64,000 nt of DNA from Thermaurantimonas aggregans (GTDB lineage Bacteria; Bacteroidota; Bacteroidia; Flavobacteriales; Schleiferiaceae), in the NCBI RefSeq assembly GCF_003851885.1, contig NZ_BHZE01000003.1, positions 124,001 to 188,000 of the forward strand. The letters run 5' to 3'. The notes beneath the pieces were generated by a model. That model searched no databases. It was not told where the DNA came from and saw nothing but the letters and a program-made list of their open reading frames with translations. Shown here in pieces: positions 24,763 to 32,913 of this stretch. The stretch's first letter is position 1. Every line of letters begins with the position of its first letter. The position numbers were made by a program, and so were the translations under genes.

Positions 24763-26673
24763 ATGCATCCAGCCTACAAACTCATGTTGATTGCCTGGGC
24801 CGCCGTGGCCGCCTGGGTCGCCTTCGTAATTCTGCTCAACCGAAAAGTTCACCCCAAAGCTCTCTTCGCTCTCTTTATGGTAGAGTTGTGGGAGCGCTTT
24901 AGCTACTACGGCATGCGCGCCATTCTGGTTTTATACATGACTAGTGAATTGGCTAAGGGCGGATTTGCCTTCGACGACGCTAAGGCATACGGTATATACG
25001 GAGCTTATGGGGCTTTGGTGTACCTAACTCCCATTTTGGGCGGATTTTTCGCCGATAAGATTATGGGTTTCCGCAAGGCCATTATTTGGGGTGCCCTCCT
25101 TATGGCTGCAGGCCAGTTTACACTGTTTCTCAACAATCAAACAACCTTTTACATAGGCCTGGCCTTGCTGGTGATTGGTAACGGATTTTTCAAGCCCAAC
25201 ATCTCCAGTATGATTGGTCGCTTCTATCCTGAGGGTGACCCACGTCGCGACGGAGCTTTTACCATTTTTTACATGGGTATCAATATCGGAGCCTTCCTCA
25301 CCCCTCTGACCTGTGGTGCCATTGGCGAGATTGAAGGCTGGCAATACGGCTTCCTAACCGCTGGTATTGGTATGGTGCTCGGATTTCTCATCTTCATGTG
25401 GGCGCAGAGTGCCGGCTGGTACGAAACACATGGCCTAAAGCCTGAAGAAGAGGCCAAACCCATCATCAAAGGAATAAGCAACCAACTCATTCCCTACATT
25501 ACTACCCTTATTCTCATACCCATTGCCTGGCTTCTCATTCTTAAGAACGACGTGGTAGATGTAATGCTTGGCATTTTAGCAGTGGGCATTCTCGGCTATT
25601 TGCTCTTTTTAGCCGGCAAGTACGACACCGTGCAGAAGCAGCGCATTTGGGTCATCGTGCTCCTGTTGCTTTTCACTACCGTGTTCTGGACCTTCTTCGA
25701 GCTGGCAGGCAGCGCCATGAACCTCTTTACCGAACGCAATGTAAACAAGACTTTCCTCGGAATGACCTTCACCACTACCTTCTTTCAGAGTATCAATCCG
25801 CTCTTCATCATGCTCTTTGCCCCGGTATTTTCATGGCTGTGGATTACGCTGAGCAAGGCTGGTAAAGAGCCTGCCGCACCCTACAAGTTTGCAGTAGGTC
25901 TATCGCTGCTAGGCCTCGGATTTCTGGTGCTCACCCTTGGAAAGGCAGCTGCAGTTGCCGGGCTTGTGCCTGCTTTTTTCCTCATTATGCTTTACTTGCT
26001 CCACACACTAGGCGAGCTCACCCTTTCGCCTGTAGGTCTCAGCTTGGTGACTAAGCTTTCGCCAGCTAAAATCGTCGGTATGCTCATGGGCATTTGGTTT
26101 CTGAGTTCATCCATTGCACATCAGGCCGGTAAGCACATAGCCCGCTTTACTACCGTGAGCGAATCCAAAATCATCCAAAATCCGGAATTCAAAAAGTACA
26201 TTGAAGACCAACGACTCTTCGAGGTGCTCTCTGGCGAGGAATTCGGCCAGCTGATGAAAGAAATGTCGGTCGAAAAAGCCCTTATAAACGAAAAGACCCT
26301 TCAGCTGCTCAATCAAGGCCTCGAATCGCCCAAATACGCTGTGGCCACCCTTCAGATACAGGAAGCCATCGACCGCGCTAATAACCTCAGCAACGGAACA
26401 CAGCGCCAAAAGGCACTGGCCGAAAGCCAAAAAACCTTCCTCGTATATTCCGACAATGGAGCTACCAAAGACTACGGCATCGTACCACAAAGCAAGGCCT
26501 CTGAACTACTCGATGGCAGCATCAGCGGTACAGTGATTTCTTCCTTGCGCAACGACTCACTCGACCTCGGCCTCGGCGTATTCCGCAAGCTCGGCCTCTT
26601 TGCCATCGGTTGTGGCGTGCTGCTCTTCATCCTCGGCCCAATGGTCAGCCGCTGGATGCACGGCATTAAATAG
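24763..26673 (+). CDS. Proton-dependent oligopeptide transporter (POT/PTR2)
   Basis: 636 residues in the inner membrane. The POT proton/peptide motif ExxER is present (E41, E44, R45 in ELWERFSYYG), with FFADKIMGFRKAI and the PTR2 signature around GNGFFKPNISSMIG and FTIFYMGINIGAFL. Extra: between the last two helices there is a hydrophilic stretch of about 150 residues (roughly 465-610, from TTVSESKIIQNPEFKKY) that canonical POT proteins lack but Bacteroidota homologues often have. Imports di- and tripeptides, fitting the adjacent DPP IV. Confidence 0.93.
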   Translation: MHPAYKLMLIAWAAVAAWVAFVILLNRKVHPKALFALFMVELWERFSYYGMRAILVLYMTSELAKGGFAFDDAKAYGIYGAYGALVYLTPILGGFFADKIMGFRKAIIWGALLMAAGQFTLFLNNQTTFYIGLALLVIGNGFFKPNISSMIGRFYPEGDPRRDGAFTIFYMGINIGAFLTPLTCGAIGEIEGWQYGFLTAGIGMVLGFLIFMWAQSAGWYETHGLKPEEEAKPIIKGISNQLIPYITTLILIPIAWLLILKNDVVDVMLGILAVGILGYLLFLAGKYDTVQKQRIWVIVLLLLFTTVFWTFFELAGSAMNLFTERNVNKTFLGMTFTTTFFQSINPLFIMLFAPVFSWLWITLSKAGKEPAAPYKFAVGLSLLGLGFLVLTLGKAAAVAGLVPAFFLIMLYLLHTLGELTLSPVGLSLVTKLSPAKIVGMLMGIWFLSSSIAHQAGKHIARFTTVSESKIIQNPEFKKYIEDQRLFEVLSGEEFGQLMKEMSVEKALINEKTLQLLNQGLESPKYAVATLQIQEAIDRANNLSNGTQRQKALAESQKTFLVYSDNGATKDYGIVPQSKASELLDGSISGTVISSLRNDSLDLGLGVFRKLGLFAIGCGVLLFILGPMVSRWMHGIK

Positions 26674-26697
26674 CTACTATTTCAATGCACAACTCTT

Positions 26698-26721
26698 AAG
26701 GCCTCTTCTGAGGCCTTTTTT
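26698..26721 (+). terminator. Terminator of the POT gene
   Basis: AAGGCCTC-TTCT-GAGGCCTT followed by TTTT. Eight-base perfect stem, four-base loop, 24 bases past the stop codon. Confidence 0.85.
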
Positions 26722-26760
26722 GTTTCGTTGTTTTTTAAGAGTTTTTTCTGTTTTTTTTTG

Positions 26761-26944
26761 GGGCGTGCCCCAGGCCGAGGCGTAAAAAGGCGCCTTGGCC
26801 TGGGTCGGGCTAGAGGCTCATATTCCCCTTGCAGGTGGGCACGGTACATCGGGCTGCGTTGTCTGCCCTTGCGGGCCAGCCAGCCTCGCCCTGTGTACCG
26901 TATGCCCACCTGCTTCGGCTCATATCCGCCACTATCCCTCACGC
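26761..26944 (+). repeat. GC-rich structured intergenic element, copy 1
   Basis: A 184-base GC-rich block in an AT-rich spacer, entered through a T9 run. It opens GGGCGTGCCCC and closes CTCACGC; GCGTG and CACGC can pair to close it. Inside: a hairpin 26771-26782 / 26791-26802 (CAGGCCGAGGCG with CGCCTTGGCCTG, one G-T), the box GGGTCGG, and a long inverted repeat 26831-26848 / 26894-26913 (GCAGGTGGGCACGGTACA, with a 2-base insertion in the second arm). It shares end boxes and the internal box with the element at 54344-54473. No credible protein is encoded. It could be a structured RNA or a palindromic repeat family. Confidence 0.7.
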
Positions 26945-26947
26945 GTT

Positions 26948-26973
26948 CAAGGCTTTCAGCCTTGTTTGTTTTT
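26948..26973 (+). terminator. Terminator-like hairpin at the end of element copy 1
   Basis: CAAGGCT-TTC-AGCCTTG followed by TTTGTTTTT, 3 bases after the element's CTCACGC box. It would end a transcript that contains the element. From here to 27089 the spacer is AT-rich with nothing else recognised. Confidence 0.6.
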
Positions 26974-27089
26974 AAAAACACAATTACTAGAATACTCTTT
27001 TTATTAACAGCATTTATCTTTATTAAACAACTGATTTAGTGCTTTCTTTTCCCCAATATTGCTGATTCCCATTTTGTAAGTATCAATAC

Positions 27090-27097
27090 TACCTTTG
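27090..27097 (+). promoter_or_regulatory. Putative -7 promoter box (TACCTTTG) of purB
   Basis: TACCTTTG matches TAnnTTTG and ends 18 bases before the chosen purB ATG at 27116. TTG triplets lie 13 and 28 bases upstream, neither at ideal spacing. It would exclude an upstream ATG-like start at 27095, which overlaps it. Confidence 0.5.
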
Positions 27098-27115
27098 CCC
27101 TTTAACGAATACATT

Positions 27116-28468
27116 ATGTCACATCCGCTTTTGGCTATTTCACCTATCGATGGTCGCTATGCCGAGCTCACGCGCGAATTGTCAGAATATTTTTCAGAAT
27201 ACGCTTTTTTCAAATACAGATTTTTAGTTGAAATTGAATATTTCATCGCTTTATCACAAGTCCAAATCATCAAAGATCTACACATAGATGCTGAGAAAAG
27301 CGAAATCCTGCGTGGCTGGATTAAAGAATTCTCCCTACAGGAAGCGCTGAACATCAAAGAAATTGAAAACACCACCCGCCATGATGTAAAAGCACTCGAA
27401 TATTTCATCAAACAAAAATTTGAACAAGTAGGGTGGGGGAGTCTGAAAGAGTGGATTCACTTCGGGCTTACTTCACAAGACGTAAACAACACAGCTATTC
27501 CCCTGATGCTCAAGGAATTTACTAACAAAATCTACCTACCCCTTTTGCATCAGCTGCTCGATCGATTGAAAAACTTAGTTTCGGAATGGAAAGACATTCC
27601 CATGCTCGCCCATACCCACGGACAGCCAGCCTCACCCACTGTGCTGGGCAAAGAAATTCAAGTCTTTGTCGTACGTCTTGAAAATCAATTATCACTGCTT
27701 CAGCAGATTCCTTTTTCTGCCAAATTCGGCGGTGCCACCGGCAATATGAATGCCCACTATGCAGCCTTTCCCCAGGTCGATTGGCACGCCTTTGCCGATC
27801 GGTTTGTGAATCAGCAACTCGGACTTAAGCGATCCTACCCAACTACCCAGATTGATCATTACGACCACCTTGCGGCCTATTTCGACGCGTTAAAGCGCAT
27901 CAATACCATACTCGTTGACCTGAGTCGTGACATGTGGCAGTACATCAGCATGGAATATTTCCTCCAGAAAGTAGTGGCTGGCGAAGTCGGCTCATCAGCT
28001 ATGCCTCATAAAGTAAACCCCATCGACTTCGAAAATGCAGAAGGCAACCTTATGTACGCCAATGCACTTTTTGAATTTTTAAGTCAGAAACTCCCAATTT
28101 CAAGGCTTCAGCGCGACCTTACCGATAGCACCGTATTGCGAAACATAGGGGTACCTCTTTCGCATACCATCATTGCTTTTAAATCCCTTTTAAAAGGCCT
28201 TTCAAAAATTAAGGTCAATCACTCAGCCATTCAGCGCGATTTAGAGAATAACTGGGCAGTAGTAGCCGAAGCCATTCAAACCATCCTTCGTCGCGAAAAT
28301 TACCCCAATCCCTATGAAGCTCTAAAAGCTCTTAGCCGTCGAGAGACTCCTCCGGGTAAGCATGATTTCATTGATTTTATCAATAATCTTCAAGTTCCAC
28401 AAGCAGTAAAAGAAGAGTTATTCGCCATCAGTCCGTTCAACTACATCGGAAAATGGAAGACCTCTTAA
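27116..28468 (+). CDS. purB: Adenylosuccinate lyase
   Basis: Acts twice in purine synthesis, releasing fumarate from SAICAR and from adenylosuccinate. Start at MSHPLLAISPIDGRYAE, the standard N-terminus of the long (E. coli-type, about 455-residue) PurB class; codons before it overlap the promoter. Landmarks: TTRHDVKALEYFI region, FGLTSQDVNNTA, THGQPASPTVLGKE, GATGNMNAHYAAFP and the fumarase-superfamily loop GEVGSSAMPHKVNPIDFEN with the catalytic serine. It heads a dense run of same-strand genes (to 32862) and overlaps the next gene by 16 bases. Confidence 0.96.
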   Translation: MSHPLLAISPIDGRYAELTRELSEYFSEYAFFKYRFLVEIEYFIALSQVQIIKDLHIDAEKSEILRGWIKEFSLQEALNIKEIENTTRHDVKALEYFIKQKFEQVGWGSLKEWIHFGLTSQDVNNTAIPLMLKEFTNKIYLPLLHQLLDRLKNLVSEWKDIPMLAHTHGQPASPTVLGKEIQVFVVRLENQLSLLQQIPFSAKFGGATGNMNAHYAAFPQVDWHAFADRFVNQQLGLKRSYPTTQIDHYDHLAAYFDALKRINTILVDLSRDMWQYISMEYFLQKVVAGEVGSSAMPHKVNPIDFENAEGNLMYANALFEFLSQKLPISRLQRDLTDSTVLRNIGVPLSHTIIAFKSLLKGLSKIKVNHSAIQRDLENNWAVVAEAIQTILRRENYPNPYEALKALSRRETPPGKHDFIDFINNLQVPQAVKEELFAISPFNYIGKWKTS

Positions 28469-29397
28469 TCGATACCCAACCTGTCAGTCCGGGTACGCAC
28501 AAGCGCATCGATATCGAAGTAGCTCGTCTGCCGTCAGGTACGGTGATTCACATGCCCGTCTTTGTGTACCGCAGCAGAAATCCAGGTCCTGTTGTGATGC
28601 TATCTGGTGGCTTGCATGGCGATGAAATCAACGGCGTAGAAATCATCCGTCGTGTAGTGGCCGGCAAATGGATTCATCAATTGCTGGCCGGTACTGTGAT
28701 AGCGCTACCAATAATCAACGTGTACGGATTTATCCACTTCTCGCGCGATGTGCCCGATGGCAAGGATGTAAATCGATCCTTTCCGGGTAATCCTGATGGT
28801 TCGCTTGCCTCTATTGTAGCCTCTATCATCAGCCGCAAAATTTTACCCATCATCGACTTTGGCATTGATTTTCACACAGGTGGAGCCAGCCGCACCAATT
28901 ATCCGCAAATTCGATATGACAAGCGCGATCTAAAAGGCGCTGAGCTTGCTAAGGCATTCAACGCACCCTTCACCCTTTACTCGTCGGTAATCGATGGTTC
29001 ACTTCGTGCCACAGCTGCACAAATGGATAAAACCATCGTGGTGTACGAAGGCGGAGAGTCTATGCGCTTTGATATGCTTGCCATCGAAGAGGGCCTTAAA
29101 GGCATTAGGCGAGTGCTCAAGCACTTCGGCATGATAAAGGTCGGAGCCTCCTCTACCCAAAAGTCAATCATTTGTGCAAACTCCACTTGGGTGCGCGCTG
29201 AGGCTTCAGGGCTTTTTACTTTCCTCAAACAATCAGGCCAGGAAGTAGCCGAAGGCGAGATCATTGGGTACATTCACAATCCATATAATCTATATAACAT
29301 TCCTGTACTTTCGACTGTATCAGGTTACATCATTGGTCACAACAACATACCTTTAGTTCATAAAGGAGATGCCCTTTTTCACATCGGATATTCATAA
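28453..29397 (+). CDS. Succinylglutamate desuccinylase/aspartoacylase-like metallohydrolase
   Basis: 314 residues of the M14-related AstE/AspA superfamily. Zinc ligands are H55 and E58 in SGGLHGDEINGVE and H141 in GIDFHTGGA; DGKDVNRSFPG gives the substrate-binding Asn-Arg pair. The C-terminal 90 residues (RAEASGLFTFLKQSGQEVAE ... GDALFHIGYS) form a barrel-sandwich-like domain typical of the family's longer members. The amide substrate is unknown. It overlaps purB by 16 bases. Confidence 0.88.
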   Translation: MEDLLIDTQPVSPGTHKRIDIEVARLPSGTVIHMPVFVYRSRNPGPVVMLSGGLHGDEINGVEIIRRVVAGKWIHQLLAGTVIALPIINVYGFIHFSRDVPDGKDVNRSFPGNPDGSLASIVASIISRKILPIIDFGIDFHTGGASRTNYPQIRYDKRDLKGAELAKAFNAPFTLYSSVIDGSLRATAAQMDKTIVVYEGGESMRFDMLAIEEGLKGIRRVLKHFGMIKVGASSTQKSIICANSTWVRAEASGLFTFLKQSGQEVAEGEIIGYIHNPYNLYNIPVLSTVSGYIIGHNNIPLVHKGDALFHIGYS

Positions 29398-29427
29398 CCT
29401 GTAATTTAGCAAAAATTGCAACTGAAA

Positions 29428-30222
29428 ATGAATCAGTTTTACACCTACTATAAAGACATAAAAATAGCCTACTACACGTTCGGCAATCCGAAGGGAAAAG
29501 CAGTCGTTTGGCTTCACGGCTTTTTGGAAGACAGCCGAATGTGGACGTATTTGCTCGATCAGTTACCACAGTCGTTTCGCCACATTTTCATTGACCTACC
29601 CGGCTTCGGTAGGAGTCAATGCATCGCTTACGTTCATACAATGGACGAAATGGCCGATGTAGTAATGGCTGTGCTTCGCGAATTAAAGGTGCGCAAGGCA
29701 GCTTTTATCGGCCACTCCATGGGAGGATATGTGTCTCTAGCCTTTGGCGAAAAATATTCAGAGTCGGTAAGAGCGCTTTGTCTGTTTCACTCTACTGCTG
29801 CAGCCGATAGTCCTGAAAAAATTGAGAACCGAAACCGCGGAATTGAGCTGGCTAAAAAAAATCCGCAGCTTTTTGCGCGTACTACTTTTCAAGGTCTTTT
29901 CGCCGATTGGGCGCACGACCTCTACAAAAACGAGATCGAAGAGCAGACACAAATAGCTGTTTCTACGCCCTTACAAGGCATAGTGGCTGCTCTTGAAGGG
30001 ATGAAAATTAGACCTGACCGCACAGTTCTTCTGCACTTTGCACCGTACCAAATTTTTCACATCGTGGGCAGCGAAGATCCCGTATTCAAAGGCCATTCGC
30101 TCGACGATCAGCTCACTGCCCCAAAGGTTAAAGCCTTTGTGCTTAAAGCCGGACACATGAGCCATATCGAAAATCGAAAGGACCTACTGCCGGTGCTTCG
30201 CGAATATTTTAAATCTTTGTAA
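29428..30222 (+). CDS. Alpha/beta-hydrolase
   Basis: 264 residues from ATG 29428 (a TTG four codons upstream is less likely). Oxyanion region WLHGFLEDSRMW, IDLPGFGRS, nucleophile S97 in GHSMGGY, acid near IVGSEDPVF, and a histidine in KAGHMSHIENRKDL. This is the general MhpC/menH-like pattern; the substrate cannot be told. Sits 30 bases after the deacylase gene and 18 bases before pabB. Confidence 0.9.
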   Translation: MNQFYTYYKDIKIAYYTFGNPKGKAVVWLHGFLEDSRMWTYLLDQLPQSFRHIFIDLPGFGRSQCIAYVHTMDEMADVVMAVLRELKVRKAAFIGHSMGGYVSLAFGEKYSESVRALCLFHSTAAADSPEKIENRNRGIELAKKNPQLFARTTFQGLFADWAHDLYKNEIEEQTQIAVSTPLQGIVAALEGMKIRPDRTVLLHFAPYQIFHIVGSEDPVFKGHSLDDQLTAPKVKAFVLKAGHMSHIENRKDLLPVLREYFKSL

Positions 30223-30240
30223 TACAACTAATTGAAAAGA

Positions 30241-31527
30241 ATGCTCAACGTCGAGACTCTACGTCGTATCACACTGCCGATCGCGCATGTCTCGGCTCGA
30301 GATTTTTATACAAAACTCGTTCGTTGGGGCTTTGAATATCCCGAGTGCTTTGTTTTTGACTCGGGTGGATATACATCTGACCGCTTTTATCGATATGATT
30401 GGCTGATAATGGTCGATGCAGTGCATCGGCTTTCTTGGAGTGAAGTGGCACACATTCAGCCGAGCCAAGTCGCTGATTGGATGGGATTTCTCTTACCTTA
30501 CGATTTTAAACAAACCCTTTTAGGCCATTTAAACTCTGGCAAAGTCTTTTTTGAAATTTCAGATGGGATCTTTTTTATTCCTCGGTGGGTGTTTTACTCG
30601 AAAAACGGGAAGGTGTTTGCTGAGCTTCGGGAACCCGATGTTCACAAATTGCCGCAGATTCTCGCTTTCATTGACAATCAACCAGATCATGTACCCGAAC
30701 AGGCGAATTTACCCGCCTACAGAGCCCATACCGGTAAAGAGGAGTATCTCGCAGCATTTGAAAAAGTGGTAAATCACCTATTGAGGGGCGATATCTACGA
30801 AATGAATTACTGCGTCTATTACAGTAGCAGAAAGCCCATCGACGACATTCCGGGTGTTTGGCTCAAAATCTCTTCTCAGAAAGGCGCACCTATGAGTGGA
30901 CTCTTTAAGTTTGGCAGTACCTGCGTGTTGAGTCAATCTCCTGAGCGCTTCTTCACCCTTCGGTCTAGCACCATTTATTCACAGCCCATTAAAGGCACAA
31001 TCAGAAGAGGGTTGGATACGGCATCAGACGATTCTTTGAAAAAAAAGCTCTTTGAGAGTACCAAAGAGCGCGCTGAAAATGTAATGATCGTTGACTTGGT
31101 GCGCAACGACATATCGCGCATTAGCGAGCCTGGATCTATTTGTGTAGAGGAGTTATTTGGCATACACACCTTTGCTAAAGTACATCAGATGATCAGCACC
31201 ATAAGCGGCAAGCTTTCTGAGAATGTTACTTTAGAACAGATTTTCAAAGCCCTCTTTCCAATGGGAAGCATGACGGGTGCTCCGAAGCTCAGTGCCATGA
31301 ACATCATCAGGCAGGTTGAGTCGCATGACAGAGGTATTTATTCGGGTACAGCTGGTTATATCGATCCTAAAGGCGATATGGACTGCAATGTGATCATTCG
31401 CTCGATTGTGACTGATTTAGCCACGGGCATTTCTTACATTGGTGTAGGCTCTGCGGTAACAGTGTATGCCAACGCTGAAGATGAATACCAAGAATGTTTG
31501 CTTAAGCTCACTTCCGTAACTTGCTGA
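30241..31527 (+). CDS. pabB: Aminodeoxychorismate synthase component I
   Basis: 428 residues from ATG 30241 (a TTG lies three codons upstream). Chorismate-binding enzyme of folate synthesis, making 4-amino-4-deoxychorismate with the amidotransferase PabA. The motif QPIKGT has the lysine (K251) that distinguishes PabB from anthranilate synthase (PIAGT). Other blocks: QSPERFF, AENVMIVDLVRNDISRI, FPMGSMTGAPKLSAM, GIYSGTAGYI and the C-terminal VTVYANAEDEYQE. No glutaminase domain or lyase is fused. It is followed 3 bases later by tilS. Confidence 0.9.
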   Translation: MLNVETLRRITLPIAHVSARDFYTKLVRWGFEYPECFVFDSGGYTSDRFYRYDWLIMVDAVHRLSWSEVAHIQPSQVADWMGFLLPYDFKQTLLGHLNSGKVFFEISDGIFFIPRWVFYSKNGKVFAELREPDVHKLPQILAFIDNQPDHVPEQANLPAYRAHTGKEEYLAAFEKVVNHLLRGDIYEMNYCVYYSSRKPIDDIPGVWLKISSQKGAPMSGLFKFGSTCVLSQSPERFFTLRSSTIYSQPIKGTIRRGLDTASDDSLKKKLFESTKERAENVMIVDLVRNDISRISEPGSICVEELFGIHTFAKVHQMISTISGKLSENVTLEQIFKALFPMGSMTGAPKLSAMNIIRQVESHDRGIYSGTAGYIDPKGDMDCNVIIRSIVTDLATGISYIGVGSAVTVYANAEDEYQECLLKLTSVTC

Positions 31528-31530
31528 AAA

Positions 31531-32862
31531 TTGACACATTACAGCAATAAATTTTTTCCATTAGTAAATGCTTTTTTAAGCGAAGTCAAACGTCTTGGCC
31601 TCGAGAATAAAGTTTGCGTTTTGGGAGTAAGCGGTGGGGTCGATTCCATGAGCCTTTTGACCTTATTTCATTTACATCAGTTTAAGGCCATAGCTGTCCA
31701 CGTGAATTATCACCTGCGCGGTGAAGAGTCGGATGCCGATGAAGAGTTAGTAAAATCGTATTGCAAAAGGCTCGGAATACCTCTGCACATCATTCATTTT
31801 CAAAAAGAAAGGGAGATACTGAAAAGCGAGAGCCTTCAGATGGCCGCTCGCAGGTTCAGATACGAGAAGTTTGAATGGGTCAGAATTCAGGAAAAGGCCG
31901 ATTTCATCGCTTTAGCTCATCACTTCGACGATTGGGTAGAAACATTCTTCCTTCACCTGTCTCGCGGCTCAGGGTTAAGAGGCTTAGTACAACCTCCCGA
32001 TGACTCTTTGATTATTAGACCACTTCGATTAGCAAGCAAAGGCGATATTTTGCAATTTGCCCAAGCATATGCAGTGCCTTGGCGCGAAGATGCTTCTAAT
32101 TCAACTTCTAAATACGAGCGAAATCGCATCCGAAATGAAGTTCTGCCTCTTCTACAGTCCATACATCCCAGAGTCGCAACTGGGTTGAGGCATACTTTTG
32201 AAAATCTTGAAGTTACCTTTAAATATCTTCATCTACAAGCTCAAGAATATTTGAGACTGTATAAATTTCTTATTTTTCAAGGATACAAAATTTCGCTCAA
32301 GCCCCTATTGCCTTGGAGGGAGGAATATGGGGCCCTACTTCAGGAAATACTTTTTCTAGAAGAGCTTCCCATTTCTGATCTAAACAGTCTTTCCAAAGCT
32401 TTAACTACGACTGAATCAAAAATTTGGCATATTGGATTTCCACTGATTTTTTCCCGCAACGCTGAACTTTACATTTATCCGAACGAACATCGGTTCAATA
32501 AAATTTCCGTTGAGAAGGTATGGACAGATCTTCAGAAGCCCTGTGACCTGTCAGGATGGGGGAGAGTATATGTGACTGATCAAGATGCCGATGCCTGGAT
32601 GAGTTTAGACCCTCAAAACACTAAAATTCTCTTTCGTCCGTGGCATTCAGAAGATTTTATTTTGATTCCCAACTCAGGTCGCAAAAAGGTAAGTGCTTTG
32701 TTAAAAGATAAAAAATTGACTCTCGTTCAGCGTAACAAAACCCTTGTAATGACCGTAAATGGTGAGGTGGCTTGGGTAGTAGGGTTGCAGGTAGATGGCC
32801 GTTTTAAAGCTAAACCGGGGCAAGGTATTGGTTTAAAGGCCGTTAGTGGATGGCTTGAATAA
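31531..32862 (+). CDS. tilS: tRNA(Ile)-lysidine synthase
   Basis: Converts C34 of the CAU-anticodon isoleucine tRNA to lysidine. The PP-loop is SGGVDS (34-39), with HHFDDWVETFFLHLSRGSGLRG, and the catalytic RNRIRNEVLPLL stretch; the C-terminal TilS domain ends NGEVAWVVGLQVDGRFK. The start is TTG at 31531, 3 bases after the pabB stop: there is no ATG before the P-loop, so a TTG start coupled to pabB termination is the best reading. 443 residues is normal for the family. Confidence 0.93.
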   Translation: MTHYSNKFFPLVNAFLSEVKRLGLENKVCVLGVSGGVDSMSLLTLFHLHQFKAIAVHVNYHLRGEESDADEELVKSYCKRLGIPLHIIHFQKEREILKSESLQMAARRFRYEKFEWVRIQEKADFIALAHHFDDWVETFFLHLSRGSGLRGLVQPPDDSLIIRPLRLASKGDILQFAQAYAVPWREDASNSTSKYERNRIRNEVLPLLQSIHPRVATGLRHTFENLEVTFKYLHLQAQEYLRLYKFLIFQGYKISLKPLLPWREEYGALLQEILFLEELPISDLNSLSKALTTTESKIWHIGFPLIFSRNAELYIYPNEHRFNKISVEKVWTDLQKPCDLSGWGRVYVTDQDADAWMSLDPQNTKILFRPWHSEDFILIPNSGRKKVSALLKDKKLTLVQRNKTLVMTVNGEVAWVVGLQVDGRFKAKPGQGIGLKAVSGWLE

Positions 32863-32884
32863 AAAACCCGGCCAGAGGCCGGGT
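32861..32884 (-). terminator. Terminator of the OmpA/TPR/PD40 gene
   Basis: ACCCGGCC-AGA-GGCCGGGT stem; on the minus strand it is followed by TTTTTT. It lies 29 bases past the stop at 32914 and touches the tilS stop codon, so it separates the convergent genes. Confidence 0.85.
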
Positions 32885-32913
32885 GCAAGCTCGAGAGGAT
32901 TAAACATTCATTT

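Noticed and set aside
26761-26944. RNase P RNA, tmRNA or signal-recognition RNA
   Set aside because: None of the conserved cores of these RNAs was recognised, and a second divergent copy exists in the window.
26728-27039. Open frames of 70-103 codons inside the GC-rich block
   Set aside because: They are open on both strands only because of the GC-rich palindromic sequence; amino-acid composition is Cys/Pro/Arg-rich and not protein-like.
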